Shown piece after piece: positions 54,785-64,000 of a stretch of 64,000 nt of DNA; positions within the stretch are counted from its first letter, which is position 1; every line of letters starts with the position of its first letter. The stretch covers positions 2,728,001 to 2,792,000 of the forward strand of contig NZ_OZ244162.1 of the NCBI RefSeq assembly GCF_965216485.1. Direction: 5' to 3'. Under the pieces are notes generated by a model. It worked only from the letters and a program-made list of their open reading frames with translations, had not been told where the DNA came from and did not search any database. Origin of the DNA: Algiphilus sp965216485 (lineage in GTDB: Bacteria > Pseudomonadota > Gammaproteobacteria > Nevskiales > Nevskiaceae). The translations under genes were made by a program, and so were the position numbers.

Positions 54785-55350
54785 TTCTTGACGCGGGAGA
54801 GGTACTCGCCGGAACGGGTGTCCACACGGATCACCTCGCCTTCCTCAATGAACAGTGGCACGCTGACCACTGCCCCGGACTCGAGCTTGGCGGGTTTGGT
54901 GCCGCCAGTCGCGGTATCGCCGCGCAGGCCCGGATCGGTTTCGATGATCTTCATTTCCACCTGATTCGGCGGCATGACCTGGATCGGCGTGTCATTCCAC
55001 AGTGTGAGGGTGCACTCGTCCTGCTCCTTCAGCCAGACCGCGTTGTCACCCACCGCATTGGCGTCGGCGGAAATCTGCTCGTAGCTCTTCGGGTCCATGA
55101 AGTGCCAGAACTCGCCGTCGGTGTAGAGATACTGCATGTCCACTTCGACCACATCGGCGGCTTCCACCGAGTCGCCCGATTTGAAGGTGCGCTCGATCAC
55201 GCGCCCACTCTTGATGTTGCGGATCTTGACCCGGTTGAAGGCCTGGCCCTTGCCCGGCTTGACGAATTCGTTCTCGACGATGGAATAGGGTTCGCCGTCG
55301 ATCAGCAGCTTGAGCCCGGACTTGAATTCGTTGGTGTTGTAACTGGCCAT
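54781..55350 (-). CDS. efp: Elongation factor P
   Basis: A 189-residue translation factor that rescues ribosomes stalled at proline runs. The modified residue is Lys34, in the loop KPGKGQAF. The start is at 55350 (ASYNTNEFKSG). The frame extends up to 55695 through the divergent epmB gene; this part is not real. epmA follows directly and epmB is divergent. Confidence 0.95.
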   Translation of the reverse strand: MASYNTNEFKSGLKLLIDGEPYSIVENEFVKPGKGQAFNRVKIRNIKSGRVIERTFKSGDSVEAADVVEVDMQYLYTDGEFWHFMDPKSYEQISADANAVGDNAVWLKEQDECTLTLWNDTPIQVMPPNQVEMKIIETDPGLRGDTATGGTKPAKLESGAVVSVPLFIEEGEVIRVDTRSGEYLSRVKK

Positions 55351-55437
55351 AGAAAGATCGCTCGCGAAAGCGATAAGGTCAAAACAAGTGGAAGGTGTGC
55401 GTTGCCGAAAGGCGGCAAGCTCGGGAGAATGCGCGCG

Positions 55438-56442
55438 ATGATAGCAGAAGCCCTCGCCGCCCCCGACTCCTCCTCGTCCGACTGGATGCAGCAGTTGCGC
55501 GAGGCCTTCCGACAGCCCAGCGCGTTGGCCGCCTACCTTGGACTCGATCCGGTGCCGCCCTATGTGGACGATGTCTTCGGCATGCGCGTACCGCGCGCCT
55601 ATGCCCAGCGCATGCGCCGCGGCGACCCTCACGATCCGCTGCTGCGTCAGGTCTGGCCCGCACCCGCGGAACACGCCGCGCAACCGGCCTATCACGACGA
55701 CCCGGTCGGCGACCTTGCCCGACTACGCGACGGCGGCATCATCCACAAGTATCAGGGCCGTGTGCTTCTCACGCTCACTGGCGCCTGCGCCGTGCACTGC
55801 CGCTATTGCTTCCGACGCCATTTCCCCTACGCCGAACAGCAGGTGACACCCGCCCGCTGGCAGCACACGCTGACCACCCTCCGCTCCGACCCGAGCATTG
55901 AAGAAGTCATCCTCTCAGGCGGCGATCCCCTGTCGCTCAGTGATGCCCGCCTGGCGCCCTGGATGCAGGATTTGGCCGAGATCCCGCACCTGCGTCGGTT
56001 GCGCATTCACACCCGCCAGCCCGTCGTGCTTCCGGACCGCGTCGATGACGCACTGTGCGCCTGGCTTGCCGCCTTCCCGCTGCCGACAGCGATCGTGCTG
56101 CACATCAATCACGCGCAGGAATTGGACGACAGCCTGCGTCACGCCTGCCACCGCCTCAAGGCCACTGGTGCGCAATTGTTCAACCAGGCAGTACTGCTCG
56201 CCGGCGTAAATGCCGACGTCCCCAGCCAGCGCGCGTTGAGCGTCGCACTTTTCGAGGCAGGCGTAGTACCGTATTACCTTCACGTGCTGGACCGTGTCCG
56301 CGGTGCCGCACACTATGACGTGACCGAGGAGACGGCGCGAAGCATCATGACAGCCTTGCAGGAAAGCCTTCCGGGGTATCTCGTACCGCGCCTGGTGCGC
56401 GAGGACGCGGGCGCTCCTTCCAAGACCCTGCTCACCGGATGA
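55438..56442 (+). CDS. epmB: Lysine 2,3-aminomutase for EF-P modification
   Basis: The 334-residue radical SAM enzyme converts lysine to (R)-beta-lysine for EpmA. The Fe-S motif is CAVHCRYC (Cys117, 121, 124). SGGDPLSLSD and LHINHAQELDD match the family. I choose the ATG at 55438; another in-frame ATG at 55429 is too close to GGGAG. It is divergent from efp with 87 bases between. Its stop overlaps the start of the next gene. Confidence 0.93.
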   Translation: MIAEALAAPDSSSSDWMQQLREAFRQPSALAAYLGLDPVPPYVDDVFGMRVPRAYAQRMRRGDPHDPLLRQVWPAPAEHAAQPAYHDDPVGDLARLRDGGIIHKYQGRVLLTLTGACAVHCRYCFRRHFPYAEQQVTPARWQHTLTTLRSDPSIEEVILSGGDPLSLSDARLAPWMQDLAEIPHLRRLRIHTRQPVVLPDRVDDALCAWLAAFPLPTAIVLHINHAQELDDSLRHACHRLKATGAQLFNQAVLLAGVNADVPSQRALSVALFEAGVVPYYLHVLDRVRGAAHYDVTEETARSIMTALQESLPGYLVPRLVREDAGAPSKTLLTG

Positions 56443-58535
56443 GGCTGGAAACGACCGTGAGCGACGCCACCATGCCCAATCTGCTGATGCTGGTGGTGAG
56501 CCGCGAGCAAGCGGTGGCTACGCGCGTGGAGGCCCATCTGCGCAACCTGGGTTGGCAGGTCCGTGCCGCCTGGGCGCAGGATCGTGAAGACGCCGAGGAA
56601 ATCCTGCTCAATGCCGAACCGGAACTGGTGCTTTGCGATATCGGGCGCGATCTTGACACCATCGCCGATCTCGCCCGCCAGCTCTCCCCGGAGTTGCCAG
56701 TATTGGCGCTGGAAACCGAAGACAGTGCCGCACCGCACGGGGAGCAGCTGAAGCGCATCTTCGAGCAAGGCGCTGTGGACCTCGTGCGCCTGGAGAGCGA
56801 AGCGGACAGGGCACATCTGGCCGCAGCCTGCCGACGCGAATTCGACGCCAGCCGCACCGGCTGGGCGCTGCGGCAGGCCAAGATGCGCCTCGCCGAATAC
56901 GAAGCCCGGCAGCGCACGCTGGTGGCCGAGACATCGCGCGCCATGTTGACGCTGAGCGAGGGCATCGTCATCGAAGCCAACCCGGCCGCTGCCGAATTGC
57001 TGGGCTTCGACGACAGCGAGGGCCTGGTCGCCCAACCCTTGCTCGATCTGATCCACGCTGACGACCGCAGCCATGTCCGTGAGTTGGTCACCCAGCTGAC
57101 ACGCGGCCGCATCGCCGAGGCGGAATTCACCGCTGCCTTCCATAGCGGGGCAGGCGACATTGCGCTGCACGTCCGCATGGCTTCGCGCGACAGCAGCGGC
57201 GAGGAGGAGATGCTGCTGGACGCCGTACTGCGCCCCGAGGCTGCCCCAAAGAAGGACAACGCCGCCGCGGCATCGCAGGCTGACCTCAAACCCGCGCAGA
57301 ACTTTGCCGACATCCGCCGTGGATTGGCCGCCGCCGTCGATGCCGCCTTGAGCCAGCAGAGCACATTGGGCGTGCTCTACATCTGCATCGATGGCTTTGC
57401 CGCGCACGAGCAACGCCTCGGTATCGTTAACGCAGGCGAGCTGTCCGACACCTGGGATGCGCTGCTTGCCAATACCCTTCCGGCCCAGTCCCAACTGTTC
57501 CGGATGCGGCCGGACGAAGTCTGTGCGCTGGTACCTGCCAAGGATGCCGATGCGCTTGAGGAGATTGCCCGGGATCTGTGCCAGCAGATTGCGCGCCAGA
57601 GCTTCCGTACCGACCAATACGACTGTCACCTGACGAACAGTGTGGCCTGTTACCCGCTGGCGCAGAGCAGTGCACGCGTGATCGACATCCTGCGCGACAG
57701 CAGCCTGGAGGCGCGCCGCCTCGCCGATGAACAGGGCAATGCCGTCTCCAGCATTGGTGACGCCGCCAGAGCGGCGGCCGAGGAGCGTCAGTCACGTGAA
57801 GCCGCGGAGGACATCAAGCGCGCACTGAGCGAAAAGAACCGCTTCTTCCTCGCCTATCAGGCGGTGACCTGTCTGGGAGAGGACAACCGCCAGATCTATG
57901 ACGTCTTCGTTCGCATGCGCGACAGCAGCGGCACCGAATTGCACGCGCGCGATTTTCTGCCCACCGCTGAGCGCTTCGGCCTGATGCCGACCATCGACGA
58001 ATGGGTTATCCGGCGCGCACTGCATACGCTGAGCAAGCGCCAGGGGCTGTGCCTGATGGTCCGCCTGAGCGAGGCCACGCTCATCGAGCCGAGCAGCCTG
58101 ATTCAGCTGCTGGAAGCGGCGCAGCTCGCTCATCCGGGGCTTCTTTCACTGCAGATTCGCGAAACCGTCCTGCAGACGCAGATCCGCAAGGCCGCAGCGC
58201 TGCGCGAGAAGCTGCGCAGCCTGAAGGTGGACCTCGTGCTCGACTATTTCGGAGACAGCAAGAGTGCCGTGTCGCTGCTCGAACAGATGCAGCCCGACTA
58301 CGTCAAGGTTTCTCCCACCTTCGCCAACCAGATTGGCGAGCAGGCCGTGCATGATCGACTGGCGAGCCTGATCAAGGCGAGCCATACCCAGGGCGCCAAA
58401 GTCATCATCCCCTTCGTGGAGAACACACGCATCATGGGCCAGCTATGGCAGATGGGCATCGACTATGTGCAGGGCAACGCCCTGCAGCAGGCCGAAACGG
58501 TCATGCTCGCGAGCGAAGCCCCCGCGCGCGGTTGA
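56439..58535 (+). CDS. FimX-like protein with degenerate GGDEF and EAL domains
   Basis: A 698-residue protein. Residues 15-130 look like a receiver domain, 145-275 a PAS domain (EANPAAAELLGFDDSEGLVA), 290-440 a GGDEF fold where the signature reads RPDEV, and 465-690 an EAL fold whose first motif reads YDVFVRM instead of EALLR. The cyclase and phosphodiesterase residues are lost, as in FimX of Pseudomonas and Xanthomonas, which binds c-di-GMP to control type IV pili. So it is probably a c-di-GMP receptor. Its ATG overlaps the epmB stop (ATGA). Confidence 0.85.
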   Translation: MRLETTVSDATMPNLLMLVVSREQAVATRVEAHLRNLGWQVRAAWAQDREDAEEILLNAEPELVLCDIGRDLDTIADLARQLSPELPVLALETEDSAAPHGEQLKRIFEQGAVDLVRLESEADRAHLAAACRREFDASRTGWALRQAKMRLAEYEARQRTLVAETSRAMLTLSEGIVIEANPAAAELLGFDDSEGLVAQPLLDLIHADDRSHVRELVTQLTRGRIAEAEFTAAFHSGAGDIALHVRMASRDSSGEEEMLLDAVLRPEAAPKKDNAAAASQADLKPAQNFADIRRGLAAAVDAALSQQSTLGVLYICIDGFAAHEQRLGIVNAGELSDTWDALLANTLPAQSQLFRMRPDEVCALVPAKDADALEEIARDLCQQIARQSFRTDQYDCHLTNSVACYPLAQSSARVIDILRDSSLEARRLADEQGNAVSSIGDAARAAAEERQSREAAEDIKRALSEKNRFFLAYQAVTCLGEDNRQIYDVFVRMRDSSGTELHARDFLPTAERFGLMPTIDEWVIRRALHTLSKRQGLCLMVRLSEATLIEPSSLIQLLEAAQLAHPGLLSLQIRETVLQTQIRKAAALREKLRSLKVDLVLDYFGDSKSAVSLLEQMQPDYVKVSPTFANQIGEQAVHDRLASLIKASHTQGAKVIIPFVENTRIMGQLWQMGIDYVQGNALQQAETVMLASEAPARG

Positions 58536-58581
58536 ATTCGACACGGCCCGTCCGGCATCGCCGCGCCCCCCGCAAAGCAAA

Positions 58582-58612
58582 AGGCCGCACCCGCGGCATG
58601 CGGGTACGGCCT
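58582..58612 (-). terminator. Terminator after htpX
   Basis: Arms AGGCCGCACCCGC and GCGGGTACGGCCT (one mismatch) form a long stem with a five-base loop; on the minus strand TTTTG follows. It lies after htpX and may also help end the FimX-like transcript. Confidence 0.6.
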
Positions 58613-58650
58613 GGCACATCCTTCCGCCGCTCGATCGCGGCAGCCTTCAA

Positions 58651-59538
58651 TCAAGCCGCGTTCTGCAAGGCCGCGATACGGGCCTCCAGCGGCGGGTGGG
58701 TGGAGAACATCTTGGCCATGGCGCCGCCCCGGATGCCGAAGGCCGACATCTGCTCCGGCAGCTGACTCTGGCCACCCTGATAGCTCTGCAGCCGCGCTAG
58801 CGCATCCACCATCTTGCGCTTGCCCGCGAGCTTGGCGCCGCCCGCATCGGCGCGGAATTCGCGACGGCGCGAGAACCAGCAGACCACCGCCGAGGCGGCA
58901 ATGCCAAGGATGATCTGCAGCACGATCACGGACACGAAGTAGCCAATGCCGTAGCCCTGATCATTCTTCAGGATGACGCGATCGATGAAGTGCCCGATGA
59001 CACGCGACAGGAAGATCACGAAGGTATTGAGCACCCCTTGAATCAGGGTCAGCGTCACCATGTCGCCATTGGCGATATGGCTCACCTCGTGGCCGAGCAC
59101 CGCCTCGACCTCATCCTGCTTCATGCCCTGCAGCAGCCCCGTGGACACGGCCACCAGTGAGCTGTTCTTGGTGGCGCCGGTAGCAAAGGCGTTGGGTTCC
59201 GGAGAGTCGAAAATCGCGACCTCCGGCATGCCGATGCCTGCCTGGCGCGCCTGACGCTGCACCGTATTGACCAGCCAGGCTTCCGCCGAGTTGCTCGGCT
59301 GGCTGATCACCTTGGCACCGGTTGACCACTTGGCGATGGGCTTGGAAAGCCACAGCGAGATGAAGGCGCCGCCGAAGCCGAAAATGGCTGCAAAGACCAG
59401 CAGCGTGACGTAGTTGAGACCGCCCTGTGCGGTCTGCATGGGATCCAGACCGAAAAAGCTGGAAATCACGAACCACGCCACCGACAACACGGCGAGGATC
59501 GCGATGTTGGTCATCAGAAACAGGAAGATGCGCTTCAT
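58651..59538 (-). CDS. htpX: Membrane protease HtpX
   Basis: A 295-residue inner-membrane zinc metalloprotease for quality control of membrane proteins. The zinc motif is HEVSH (150-154) in VLGHEVSHIANGD, a further ligand Glu is in RRREFRADAGGAKL, and four hydrophobic segments flank it. The ATG at 59538 begins KRIFLFLMTNIAIL, the usual N terminus. The frame open to 59694 is not used. Confidence 0.95.
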   Translation of the reverse strand: MKRIFLFLMTNIAILAVLSVAWFVISSFFGLDPMQTAQGGLNYVTLLVFAAIFGFGGAFISLWLSKPIAKWSTGAKVISQPSNSAEAWLVNTVQRQARQAGIGMPEVAIFDSPEPNAFATGATKNSSLVAVSTGLLQGMKQDEVEAVLGHEVSHIANGDMVTLTLIQGVLNTFVIFLSRVIGHFIDRVILKNDQGYGIGYFVSVIVLQIILGIAASAVVCWFSRRREFRADAGGAKLAGKRKMVDALARLQSYQGGQSQLPEQMSAFGIRGGAMAKMFSTHPPLEARIAALQNAA

Positions 59539-59596
59539 GTGCTGCTTGAGCCTCTCTGGGGTGAACGTTGAAGAAGTGCGGCTTAGACCGGCAAAT

Positions 59597-61867
59597 TCAA
59601 GTCCCGGTTTCCGGTTCTGCAGCAGAAGTGGACCGGGGCGGTGCCGGCGCCAGCGCATCCACCCGCTGGAAGCCGCGCGGCAGCGGTTTGCCACGGCTGC
59701 CGCGATTGCCCTGAAAGCCCTCGATCTCCCCGGATTTGACCGTCAGGGTGCGCTTGCCGCTGGTGACGACCAGAGCCTGGCCCGGATCCACTACCGCCAG
59801 ACCGGCCACCCTTTCCCCGTCGCGCAGGCCAATCAGCTTGTTGCCCTTGCCGCGCGCAAGTTCCGGCAGATCGGTCACCGGGAAAATGAGCAGGCGGCCG
59901 GCCGTGCTCGCCACGGCCAGCAGCTGCTGCTCCGCGTCACGGATCCTGCAGCTGGGCAATACCTTCGCGCCGTCCGGCAGGGTCAGACAGGCCTTGCCGG
60001 CGCGCTGTCGGGTGGCCAGTTCACCGAGCTTGGCGACAAAGCCGTAGCCGGCGTCACTGGCGAGCAGGTAGCGCTGCTCGGTTTCGCCCAGCAGCACATC
60101 GACCATGCGCGCGTTGTCGCCCAGGTCCAACCGTCCGGAAACCGGTTCTCCCTGGCCGCGCGCCGAGGCCAGCGAATGCGCCGGCAGCTGGTAACTGCGC
60201 CCCTGACTGGCGAGCAACACCAGTGTCTGGTTGCTGCGTCCTTCGGCGGTGCGCAGCAGCGCGTCACCGGCACGGTAGGACAGATTGCCTGCATCCACGC
60301 TGTGCCCCTTGGCGGCGCGGATCCAGCCGGCCTGGGACAGCACGACGGTAATATTCTCCGCAGAGACCACCTCGCTGGCGGATAGCGCCTGGGCGGCACT
60401 GCGCTCCACCACCGGGCAGCGACGTTCGTCACCGTAAGCCTCGGCGTCGGCTTCCAGTTCTTCGGCAAGCAGTGCACGCAGGGAATCACGGCTGGCCAGG
60501 CGTTGTTCGAGGGCGGCGCGCTCGGCGTTGAGTTCCTCCTGCTCGCCCCGGATCTTCATCTCCTCCAGCTTCTGCAGATGACGCAGCTTGAGTTCGAGGA
60601 TGGCCTCCGCCTGCCGGTCCGACAGGCTGAAGGTGTCCATCAGCACCTGCTTGGGCTCGTCCTCGAAGCGGATGATGCGGATGACTTCCTCGATGTTGAG
60701 GAAGGCGGTCAGCAGGCCTTCGAGCACGTGCAGCCGGGCCAGCACCTTTTCCAGGCGGTGCTCCAGGCGGCGCTTCAACACGCCTTCGCGCCATTCCAGC
60801 CACTCACCGAGGATGGTCGGCAGGTTCTTAACCTGCGGCCGTCCATCCGTGCCGATCATGTTGAGATTGACGCGGTAGCTCTTCTCCAGATCGGTCGTCG
60901 CGAAGAGATGCGCCATCAGTGCATCGACATCGACCCGGTTGCTGCGCGGCACGATAACCAACCGCACCGGATTCTCATGGTCGGACTCGTCGCGCAGATC
61001 CTCGACCAGCGGCAGCTTCTTGGCGCGCATCTGGTCGGCGATCTGCTCCAGTACGCGTGCCGGGGAGACCTGTTGCGGCAGATGCGAGACGACGATGTTG
61101 CCGTCCTCGCGGTCCCAGCGCGCGCGTGCACGCAGCTGACCGCCGCCGCTGTCGTAGAGCTTTCGCAGTTCCTCCGGCGGCGTGATGATCTCGCAGCCGG
61201 TGGGAAAATCCGGCGCCGGCAGATGGGCGCAGAGCGCCGCGGTGTCGGCCTCCGGATGGGCCAGCAGATGCAGACAGGCCGCGACCAGTTCGCGCAGATT
61301 GTGGGGCGGGATGTCAGTCGCCATCCCCACCGCAATGCCGGTGGTGCCGTTGACGAGGATGTTGGGCAGCCGGGCCGGCAACAGCACGGGCTCCTTCATC
61401 GAGCCGTCGAAGTTGTCGATCCACTGCACCGTGCCCTGATCCAGCTCGGACAGCAGCGCCTGCGCATAGGGCGCGAGCTTGGCCTCGGTGTAGCGCATGG
61501 CCGCGAAACTCTTGGGGTCGTCCGGCGAGCCCCAGTTGCCATGGCCATCGACCAGCGGATAGCGATAGGCGAAGGACTGCGCCATGGTGACCATGGCCTC
61601 GTAGCAGGCGGAATCGCCGTGTGGGTGATACTTGCCGATGACATCGCCCACCGTGCGCGCCGACTTCTTCGGCTTCGCATTCGGCCCCAGCGCCAGCTCG
61701 CGCATGGCAAAGATAATGCGCCGCTGCACCGGTTTCAGGCCGTCCGCGAGATGCGGCAGCGCGCGGTCCAGCACGACGTACATGGAATAGTCGAGGTAGG
61801 CCTTCTCGGCGAAGACGTGCAGCGGCAGGCGCTCGTGGTCGCCTGCGACCTCGGTGACTTCACTCAT
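59597..61867 (-). CDS. parC: DNA topoisomerase IV subunit A
   Basis: The 756-residue protein contains the catalytic Tyr126 (FAAMRYTEAKL) and the quinolone-region sequence YHPHGDSACYEAM with Ser86 and Glu90 as in sensitive E. coli. A C-terminal beta-pinwheel follows. ParC and ParE decatenate chromosomes after replication. It begins 24 bases after parE. Confidence 0.96.
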   Translation of the reverse strand: MSEVTEVAGDHERLPLHVFAEKAYLDYSMYVVLDRALPHLADGLKPVQRRIIFAMRELALGPNAKPKKSARTVGDVIGKYHPHGDSACYEAMVTMAQSFAYRYPLVDGHGNWGSPDDPKSFAAMRYTEAKLAPYAQALLSELDQGTVQWIDNFDGSMKEPVLLPARLPNILVNGTTGIAVGMATDIPPHNLRELVAACLHLLAHPEADTAALCAHLPAPDFPTGCEIITPPEELRKLYDSGGGQLRARARWDREDGNIVVSHLPQQVSPARVLEQIADQMRAKKLPLVEDLRDESDHENPVRLVIVPRSNRVDVDALMAHLFATTDLEKSYRVNLNMIGTDGRPQVKNLPTILGEWLEWREGVLKRRLEHRLEKVLARLHVLEGLLTAFLNIEEVIRIIRFEDEPKQVLMDTFSLSDRQAEAILELKLRHLQKLEEMKIRGEQEELNAERAALEQRLASRDSLRALLAEELEADAEAYGDERRCPVVERSAAQALSASEVVSAENITVVLSQAGWIRAAKGHSVDAGNLSYRAGDALLRTAEGRSNQTLVLLASQGRSYQLPAHSLASARGQGEPVSGRLDLGDNARMVDVLLGETEQRYLLASDAGYGFVAKLGELATRQRAGKACLTLPDGAKVLPSCRIRDAEQQLLAVASTAGRLLIFPVTDLPELARGKGNKLIGLRDGERVAGLAVVDPGQALVVTSGKRTLTVKSGEIEGFQGNRGSRGKPLPRGFQRVDALAPAPPRSTSAAEPETGT

Positions 61868-61891
61868 GGGTGCACTCGCCCTCTTCGGGGG

Positions 61892-63775
61892 TTAAACGGG
61901 AATTTCAGCCTGATCACCGCTGGCTTCGAGCCAGGCTCGGCGATCCGCCGCGCGTTTCTTGCCGAGCAGCATGTTCAACATGTCGTGCGCGGCTTCTTCC
62001 TCCAGCGTCAGCTGGACCAGTCGACGGGTATCCGGCGCCATGGTGGTCTCACGCAACTGCAGGGGATTCATTTCACCGAGCCCCTTGAAGCGCGTGACCG
62101 ATACTTGGCCGCGGATCTTCTCGGCCTTGATGCGATCGAGAATGCCGTCGCGCTCGCCTTCGTCCAGTGCGTAGAAGACCTGCTTGCCGACGTCGACCCG
62201 GTACAGCGGCGGCATGGCGATATAGACGTGGCCGGCCGCGACCAGCGGTCGGAAATGGCGCAGGAAAAGGGCGCACAGCAGGGTGGCGATGTGCAGACCG
62301 TCGGAGTCCGCGTCGGCGAGCACGCAGACGCGACCGTAGCGCAGACCGCTGAGGTCGTCGGAACCGGGGTCCACGCCGATGGCCACCGAGATGTCGTGGA
62401 TCTCCTGCGAACTCATCGCAGTCGGGGCGTCCAGTTCCCAGGTGTTCAAAATCTTGCCGCGCAGGGGCATGATCGCCTGGGTGTCGCGGTCGCGCGCCTG
62501 CTTGGCCGAACCACCGGCCGAATCGCCCTCGACCAGGAACAGCTCGGTGCGCGCCGGATCGGAAGACACGCAGTCGGCCAGCTTGCCGGGCAGCGCCGGG
62601 CCTTGGGTGATGCGCTTGCGGGTAACGGTCTTGGCCGCACGCAGCCGGCGCTGGGCGTTATTGATGATGCGCTCGGCCAGCGCCTCGCCCGTGCTGCTGT
62701 TCTGATTCAGCCATAGGCTGAACGCATCGTGCACCACGCCGGAGATAAAACTGGCCGACTCGCGGGAGGACAGACGTTCCTTGGTCTGCCCGGCGAACAT
62801 CGGGTCCTGCATCTTCAGCGACAGCACGAAGGCACAGCCACTCCAGACATCCTCGGGCGTGATCTTGACGTTGCGTGGCAGCAGATTGCGGAACTCGCAG
62901 AACTCACGCATCGCCTCAGTGAGCCCGGTGCGCAGGCCGTTGACATGCGTACCGCCCTGGGTGGTCGGCACCAGGTTGACGTAGCTTTCCTGCGGGACCT
63001 CGCTGGCATCCGCCCACAGCAACGCCCATTCCACCGCCTCGCGCTCGCCGTTGATGCTGCCCGTGAAGGGCTGCAAAGGCAGCGTTTCAATATCTCCCAC
63101 CGTGTCCAGCAGATAGTCGGGCAGGCCGTTGGCGTACTGCCAGACTTCGGTCTCGCCGCTGGCTTCCTGGGTCAGGGACACGCGCAGATTCGGACAGAGC
63201 ACCGCCTTGGCACGCAGATTGCGCTGCAGACGCGGCAGCGAGAAATTCACCGAGTCGAAATACTGCGCATCCGGCCAGAAGTGGATGGCGGTGCCGCGGC
63301 GCGCCTTGGCCACCTCCCCCACTTCCGTCAATGGCTCCACCCGCTCGCCGCCGGCAAAGGCCATGCGGTAGTGCGTGCCGTCGCGCCAGACCTCCACCTC
63401 AAGACGCGTGGACAAGGCGTTGACCACCGAGACGCCGACCCCGTGCAGGCCACCGGAGAACTGATAGTTCTTGTTGGAAAACTTGGCGCCTGCATGTAGG
63501 CGGGTCATGATCAGTTCCACGCCGGGCACGCCGTGCGCGGGGTGGATGTCCACCGGCATGCCGCGACCGTCGTCGACCACCGATAGCGAGCCGTCGGTGT
63601 GCAGCGTCACCGCCACGGACTTCGCATGCCCGCCGAGGGCCTCGTCCACCGCGTTATCGATGACCTCCTGCGCCACGTGGTTGGGGCGAGCGGTATCGGT
63701 ATACATGCCGGGTCGGCGACGAACCGGGTCCAGCCCGGTCAACACTTCGATGGCATCGGCGCGGTATTGATTCAT
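61892..63775 (-). CDS. parE: DNA topoisomerase IV subunit B
   Basis: The 627-residue ATPase subunit starts NQYRADAIEVLTGLDPVRRR. It shows the GHKL ATP-binding site (EVIDNAVDEALGG, VDDGRGMPV, GGLHGVGVSVVNAL) and the TOPRIM domain (LFLVEGDSAGGSAKQARDR, DADSDGLHIATLL). The frame upstream of the ATG at 63775 lacks support. It is divergent from xseB. Confidence 0.96.
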   Translation of the reverse strand: MNQYRADAIEVLTGLDPVRRRPGMYTDTARPNHVAQEVIDNAVDEALGGHAKSVAVTLHTDGSLSVVDDGRGMPVDIHPAHGVPGVELIMTRLHAGAKFSNKNYQFSGGLHGVGVSVVNALSTRLEVEVWRDGTHYRMAFAGGERVEPLTEVGEVAKARRGTAIHFWPDAQYFDSVNFSLPRLQRNLRAKAVLCPNLRVSLTQEASGETEVWQYANGLPDYLLDTVGDIETLPLQPFTGSINGEREAVEWALLWADASEVPQESYVNLVPTTQGGTHVNGLRTGLTEAMREFCEFRNLLPRNVKITPEDVWSGCAFVLSLKMQDPMFAGQTKERLSSRESASFISGVVHDAFSLWLNQNSSTGEALAERIINNAQRRLRAAKTVTRKRITQGPALPGKLADCVSSDPARTELFLVEGDSAGGSAKQARDRDTQAIMPLRGKILNTWELDAPTAMSSQEIHDISVAIGVDPGSDDLSGLRYGRVCVLADADSDGLHIATLLCALFLRHFRPLVAAGHVYIAMPPLYRVDVGKQVFYALDEGERDGILDRIKAEKIRGQVSVTRFKGLGEMNPLQLRETTMAPDTRRLVQLTLEEEAAHDMLNMLLGKKRAADRRAWLEASGDQAEIPV

Positions 63776-63803
63776 GGCATCCAGCGTGGCGTGAGCGCGC
63801 GGC

Positions 63804-63832
63804 AACGTATCCGAGGCGCGCGCAGGTGGCAA
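63804..63832 (-). promoter_or_regulatory. Possible parE promoter
   Basis: On the minus strand TTGCCA (63827-63832) and TACGTT (63804-63809) are 17 bases apart. The match at -10 is moderate. Transcription would start near 63797, about 22 bases before the parE ATG. Confidence 0.45.
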
Positions 63833-63910
63833 GCTCCAAGAAAGAGGACACATGCTGAGCGGGGTCAGCGCTTTGGGTAGACTCCGCACACTGACGTGCA
63901 AAAGACCAGC

Positions 63911-64000
63911 ATGAAGAGCAAGTCTAACCCTGGCGGGACCGAAGTGACCGAAAAGCCGGACGAGCAAGCCAGCTTCGAACAATTGCTGGAACAACTCGAG
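63911..64000 (+). CDS. xseB: Exodeoxyribonuclease VII small subunit, 3' end outside window
   Basis: Thirty codons from the ATG at 63911 run to the window edge without a stop. The sequence is hydrophilic at first (KSKSNPGGTEVTEKPDEQ) and then begins the typical XseB helix, SFEQLLEQLE. XseB is a helical subunit of exonuclease VII. Divergence from parE is a possible layout for it. The call rests on a short motif. Confidence 0.7.
   Translation, partial: MKSKSNPGGTEVTEKPDEQASFEQLLEQLE

Noticed and set aside
54706..55437. Upstream part of the open frame that contains epmB
   Set aside because: It runs antisense through efp and the divergent promoter region. The epmB start is the ATG at 55438.
60503..62716. 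Plus-strand 737-codon frame opposite parC and parE
   Set aside because: Shadow of two well conserved genes; no recognisable domain.

Overview
The window is a high-GC chromosomal segment that is almost fully coding. Its gene order is typical of Gammaproteobacteria: rpsT/murJ, proB-obgE-rpmA-rplU/ispB, bamC-position lipoprotein-dapA/gcvR-bcp, epmA-efp/epmB, parC-parE/xseB. The two fatty-acid operons, the flavin monooxygenase and the RND/LolA-like/outer-membrane triad suggest a lipid- or hydrocarbon-using aerobe, perhaps a Nevskiales/Algiphilus-like lineage. That placement is inference only. No rRNA, CRISPR array, insertion sequence or prophage was seen.

Layout. 1-622: 5' part of a secreted protein gene. 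1170-19011: surface polysaccharide region. It holds a 2213-residue fusion of a sulfotransferase with four glycosyltransferase modules, a second sulfotransferase, a polysaccharide pyruvyl transferase-like protein, a WecA-like initiating transferase, rfbBACD (dTDP-rhamnose), and a Gfc/Yjb-type export operon led by a poly-Asp secreted protein. 19103-23194: an orphan small exported protein, a TetR regulator, and a PhoPQ-like two-component operon led by glycine-zipper and PepSY proteins. 23198-29231: core genes murJ, rpsT, proB, obgE, rpmA, rplU, ispB. 29261-30700: tRNA-Pro, tRNA-derived tandem palindromic repeats, a periplasmic glutathione peroxidase and tRNA-Ser.

30727-45339: lipid catabolism. 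A flavin monooxygenase is followed by an enoyl-CoA hydratase/FadH/thioesterase/MaoC operon. A 700-bp palindromic repeat block comes next. Then comes a five-gene operon (FATP-type acyl-CoA synthetase, two acyl-CoA dehydrogenases, alpha/beta hydrolase, FabG4-like reductase), divergent from a TetR gene with operator-like palindromes between them. 45371-49826: LolA-like protein, RND transporter and predicted outer-membrane protein, overlapping and probably co-translated. 49847-64000: core genes dapA, gcvR, bcp, phoH2, the complete EF-P beta-lysylation set, a FimX-like degenerate c-di-GMP receptor, htpX, parC, parE and the start of xseB.

How the genes work together. rfbBACD supplies dTDP-L-rhamnose, the WecA-like enzyme primes the lipid carrier, and the giant fusion plus the other transferases probably build and decorate a sulfated or pyruvylated polymer. 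The Gfc/Yjb-like operon would act in its assembly or secretion. The two fatty-acid operons form a near-complete acyl activation and beta-oxidation route, and the neighbouring TetR protein probably controls the synthetase operon. The most unusual items are the giant fusion enzyme, the poly-Asp GfcA/YjbE-like protein with its attenuator-like hairpin, the MaoC protein with a histone-H1-like tail, the tRNA-Pro-derived interrupted repeats, and two competing hairpins over the ribosome binding site at 20280-20305.
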